From: Paracoccaceae bacterium
GTDB taxonomy: Bacteria > Pseudomonadota > Alphaproteobacteria > Rhodobacterales > Rhodobacteraceae
Direction: 5' to 3'
Assembly: GCA_029881635.1 (NCBI GenBank)
Contig: JAOUMG010000102.1
Coordinates: 1-6,891 of the forward strand
Length of the DNA: 6,891 bases
Part shown: piece by piece, positions 5,306-6,891 of the stretch
Layout: each line of letters opens with the position of its first letter
Position numbering within the stretch: the first letter of the stretch is position 1
Program-made: the position numbers and the translations under genes
The notes under the pieces: model-generated
The model's database searches: none
Told to the model about the DNA's origin: nothing
The model's input: the letters and a program-made list of their open reading frames with translations, nothing else

Positions 5306-6891
5306 TCTGCTGCCTCCACTTTCGAAACCGGCGTATCAAGCCAGTCGACCTTGTTCATCTTGCGGACTACGACCATCTCGTCGCGGTTGCAGCCCACCGT
5401 GCCGTAGTAGTTGAAGCCATAACTCTGCTGGGCATAGCCGCCGATCATATGCGTGGGCTTCAGCGTGGTGCGGGTGACGGAGTTGTGGATGCCGCCGCGC
5501 TTGCCGGTGATCTGCGACCCCGGCGTGTTCACGATCTTTTCCTGCGCGTGGTACATGAAGAGCGTTCCGTCCTTCATCCGCTGGCTGACCACCGCGCGGG
5601 CGGTGAGAACCCCGTTGGAGTTGAAGACCTCGACCCAGTCATTGTCGACCAACCCCGCCACCTTCGCGTCATTCTCTGACAGCCAGACAACCGGCCCGCC
5701 CCTGTTCAGCGTCAGCATCAGCAGGTTATCGGAATAGGTCGAATGGATGCCCCATTTCTGGTGCGGCGTGATGAAGTTCAGGACGACATGCTTTTCGTTG
5801 GCACCAAGCTGGCCTGTCGCCGCGGCGGTGATCGTCTTGAGGTCTACCGGTGGGCGCCAAGTCACGAAGAATTCGCCGAAAGCCTGCATCCATTCGTGAT
5901 CCTGATAAAGCTGCTGGCGGCCTGTAACGGTGCGCCAAGGGATCAGCTCGTGGACGTTGGTCCAGCCTGCGTTATAGCAGACCTCCTCGCTCTCGATGCC
6001 CGACCATGTGGGCGATGAGATGATCTTGCGCGGCTGTGCGGCGATGTCGCGGAAGCGGATCTTTTCATCGTGCTTCACCTCGGCTAGATGCGCGTGTTCG
6101 CGACCAGTGACCTTTGACAGCGCATTCCACGCCTTCACCGCCACTTCACCATTGGTTTCCGGTGCCAGCATCAGGATGACCTCGCAGGCGTCGATGGCCG
6201 TTTCGATCTTGGCCATGCCCTTGGTTACCCCTTCGTGGTGGGTACCGTTCAGGGCCTGAAGGTGATGCACCTCGTCCTTGGTGTCCCAGGCGATACCCTT
6301 GCCGCCGTTGCCCACCTTTTCCATAAGCGGCCCGAGCGAGCGGAAGCGATCAAAGAGGTTAGGGTAATCCCGCTCGACGGCGATGTAATTCGGCGCAGTC
6401 TTGCCGGGGATCAGGTCGCATTCGCCCTTCTTCCAGTCCTTGACGGTTGGCTGGGCAATTTCCATCGGGCTGTCGTGTTGCAGTGGCAGTTGTACGACAT
6501 CCGTTTCCACCCCGAGGATTTCGGGCGCGACTTCGGAGAATTTCTTCGCAATCGACTTGAAGATTTCCCAGTCCGATTTGGATTCGTAGGCTGGATCCAC
6601 CGCGGCCTGCAGCGGGTGGATGAAGGGGTGCATGTCCGACGTGTTGAGATCGTCCTTTTCGTACCAGCTCGCCGTCGGCAGCACGATGTCGGAATAGACC
6701 GCCGTCGTCGACATGCGGAAATCGAGCGTGACCAGAAGGTCGAGCTTTCCCTCGGGCGCCTTGTCATGCCAGACCGCTTCTGCCGGCTTCATCCGGCCTT
6801 CCTCGCCCAGATCCTTGCCCAGCACGCCGTGATCGGTGCCGAGAAGGTGCTTGAGGAAGTATTCATGCCCCTTGCCCGAAGACCCCAGAAG
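5302..6891 (-). CDS. narG: Respiratory nitrate reductase alpha subunit, C-terminal part (5' end outside window)
   Basis: NarG is the catalytic subunit, reducing nitrate to nitrite at a Mo-bis(MGD) centre in the cytoplasm. The frame is open to the window edge, giving 529 codons plus TGA, roughly the last two fifths of a protein of about 1,250 residues. The first visible residues, LLGSSGKGHEYFLKHLLG, match an internal stretch of E. coli NarG as I know it, so the GTG at 6825 is not a start. Strong family blocks follow: VYSDIVLPTASWYEKDD, DMHPFIHPLQAAVDP, KDWKKGECDLIPGKTAPN, RKIISSPTWSG and NVHELIPWRT. The C-terminal molybdopterin dinucleotide-binding domain starts near TPHQKWGIHSTYSDNLLML and runs to GFNYYGTVGCNRDE. 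The N-terminal Fe-S (FS0) motif and the Mo-ligand Asp would lie upstream and cannot be checked. The stop overlaps the narH start. No frameshift is seen. Confidence 0.97.
   Translation of the reverse strand, partial: LLGSSGKGHEYFLKHLLGTDHGVLGKDLGEEGRMKPAEAVWHDKAPEGKLDLLVTLDFRMSTTAVYSDIVLPTASWYEKDDLNTSDMHPFIHPLQAAVDPAYESKSDWEIFKSIAKKFSEVAPEILGVETDVVQLPLQHDSPMEIAQPTVKDWKKGECDLIPGKTAPNYIAVERDYPNLFDRFRSLGPLMEKVGNGGKGIAWDTKDEVHHLQALNGTHHEGVTKGMAKIETAIDACEVILMLAPETNGEVAVKAWNALSKVTGREHAHLAEVKHDEKIRFRDIAAQPRKIISSPTWSGIESEEVCYNAGWTNVHELIPWRTVTGRQQLYQDHEWMQAFGEFFVTWRPPVDLKTITAAATGQLGANEKHVVLNFITPHQKWGIHSTYSDNLLMLTLNRGGPVVWLSENDAKVAGLVDNDWVEVFNSNGVLTARAVVSQRMKDGTLFMYHAQEKIVNTPGSQITGKRGGIHNSVTRTTLKPTHMIGGYAQQSYGFNYYGTVGCNRDEMVVVRKMNKVDWLDTPVSKVEAAE

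Noticed and set aside
3779..5407. A 542-codon open frame on the plus strand opposite narH
   Set aside because: It is exactly antisense to narH, whose four cysteine groups are intact. The translation is Arg/Ala/Asp/Val-rich with no family motif. Long antisense frames are expected in GC-rich genes.
5302..6825. narG starting at the GTG codon at 6825
   Set aside because: The frame stays open to the window edge and the upstream residues (LLGSSGKGHEYFLKHLLG) continue the NarG alignment, so this codon is an internal valine.

Overview
The window holds the 3' part of a respiratory nitrate reductase operon on the minus strand, followed by four small accessory genes, one of them in the same transcription unit. 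The sequence is GC-rich and uses GC-rich codons. The nar genes closely resemble the proteobacterial membrane-bound NarGHI type. The gene order narG-narH-narJ-narI followed by a parvulin, together with a short Cys-containing secreted protein of a kind I associate with Rhodobacteraceae, suggests an alphaproteobacterium, probably a Rhodobacterales/Paracoccus-like denitrifier or nitrate respirer. That taxonomic call is inference; there is no rRNA or other marker here.

Layout from the right edge leftward, in transcription order on the minus strand: narG (C-terminal 529 codons only, the 5' part lies beyond 6891), narH (complete), narJ (complete), narI (complete), and a signal-less parvulin-type peptidyl-prolyl isomerase. 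Spacing is very tight: 4-nt ATGA overlaps at narG/narH and narH/narJ, 11 nt with a strong AGGAGG between narJ and narI, and 1 nt between narI and the isomerase. All five are therefore probably one translationally coupled transcript, whose promoter lies outside the window.

After a 130-bp gap comes a separate small minus-strand gene (1166-1465) for a 99-residue exported protein with four cysteines. It converges, with only 10 bp between stop codons, on a plus-strand gene (730-1155) for a four-helix membrane protein of unknown function. At the left edge a plus-strand gene (35-490) encodes a periplasmic PCu(A)C-type copper chaperone. The 239 bp between the last two genes contains a perfect 11-bp GC-rich inverted repeat that may act as a terminator.

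Functionally, NarG (Mo-bisPGD catalytic subunit), NarH (four Fe-S clusters) and NarI (diheme quinol-oxidising membrane subunit) form the electron path from quinol to nitrate, and NarJ is the dedicated cytoplasmic assembly chaperone. The parvulin is placed to help fold or assemble this complex. The copper chaperone would serve a copper enzyme such as cytochrome oxidase or N2O reductase, neither of which is visible here. Every cofactor-ligand position I could check in NarH and NarI is intact. I see no mobile element, CRISPR array, RNA gene or clearly new system; the least explained parts are the three small genes and the intergenic hairpin.
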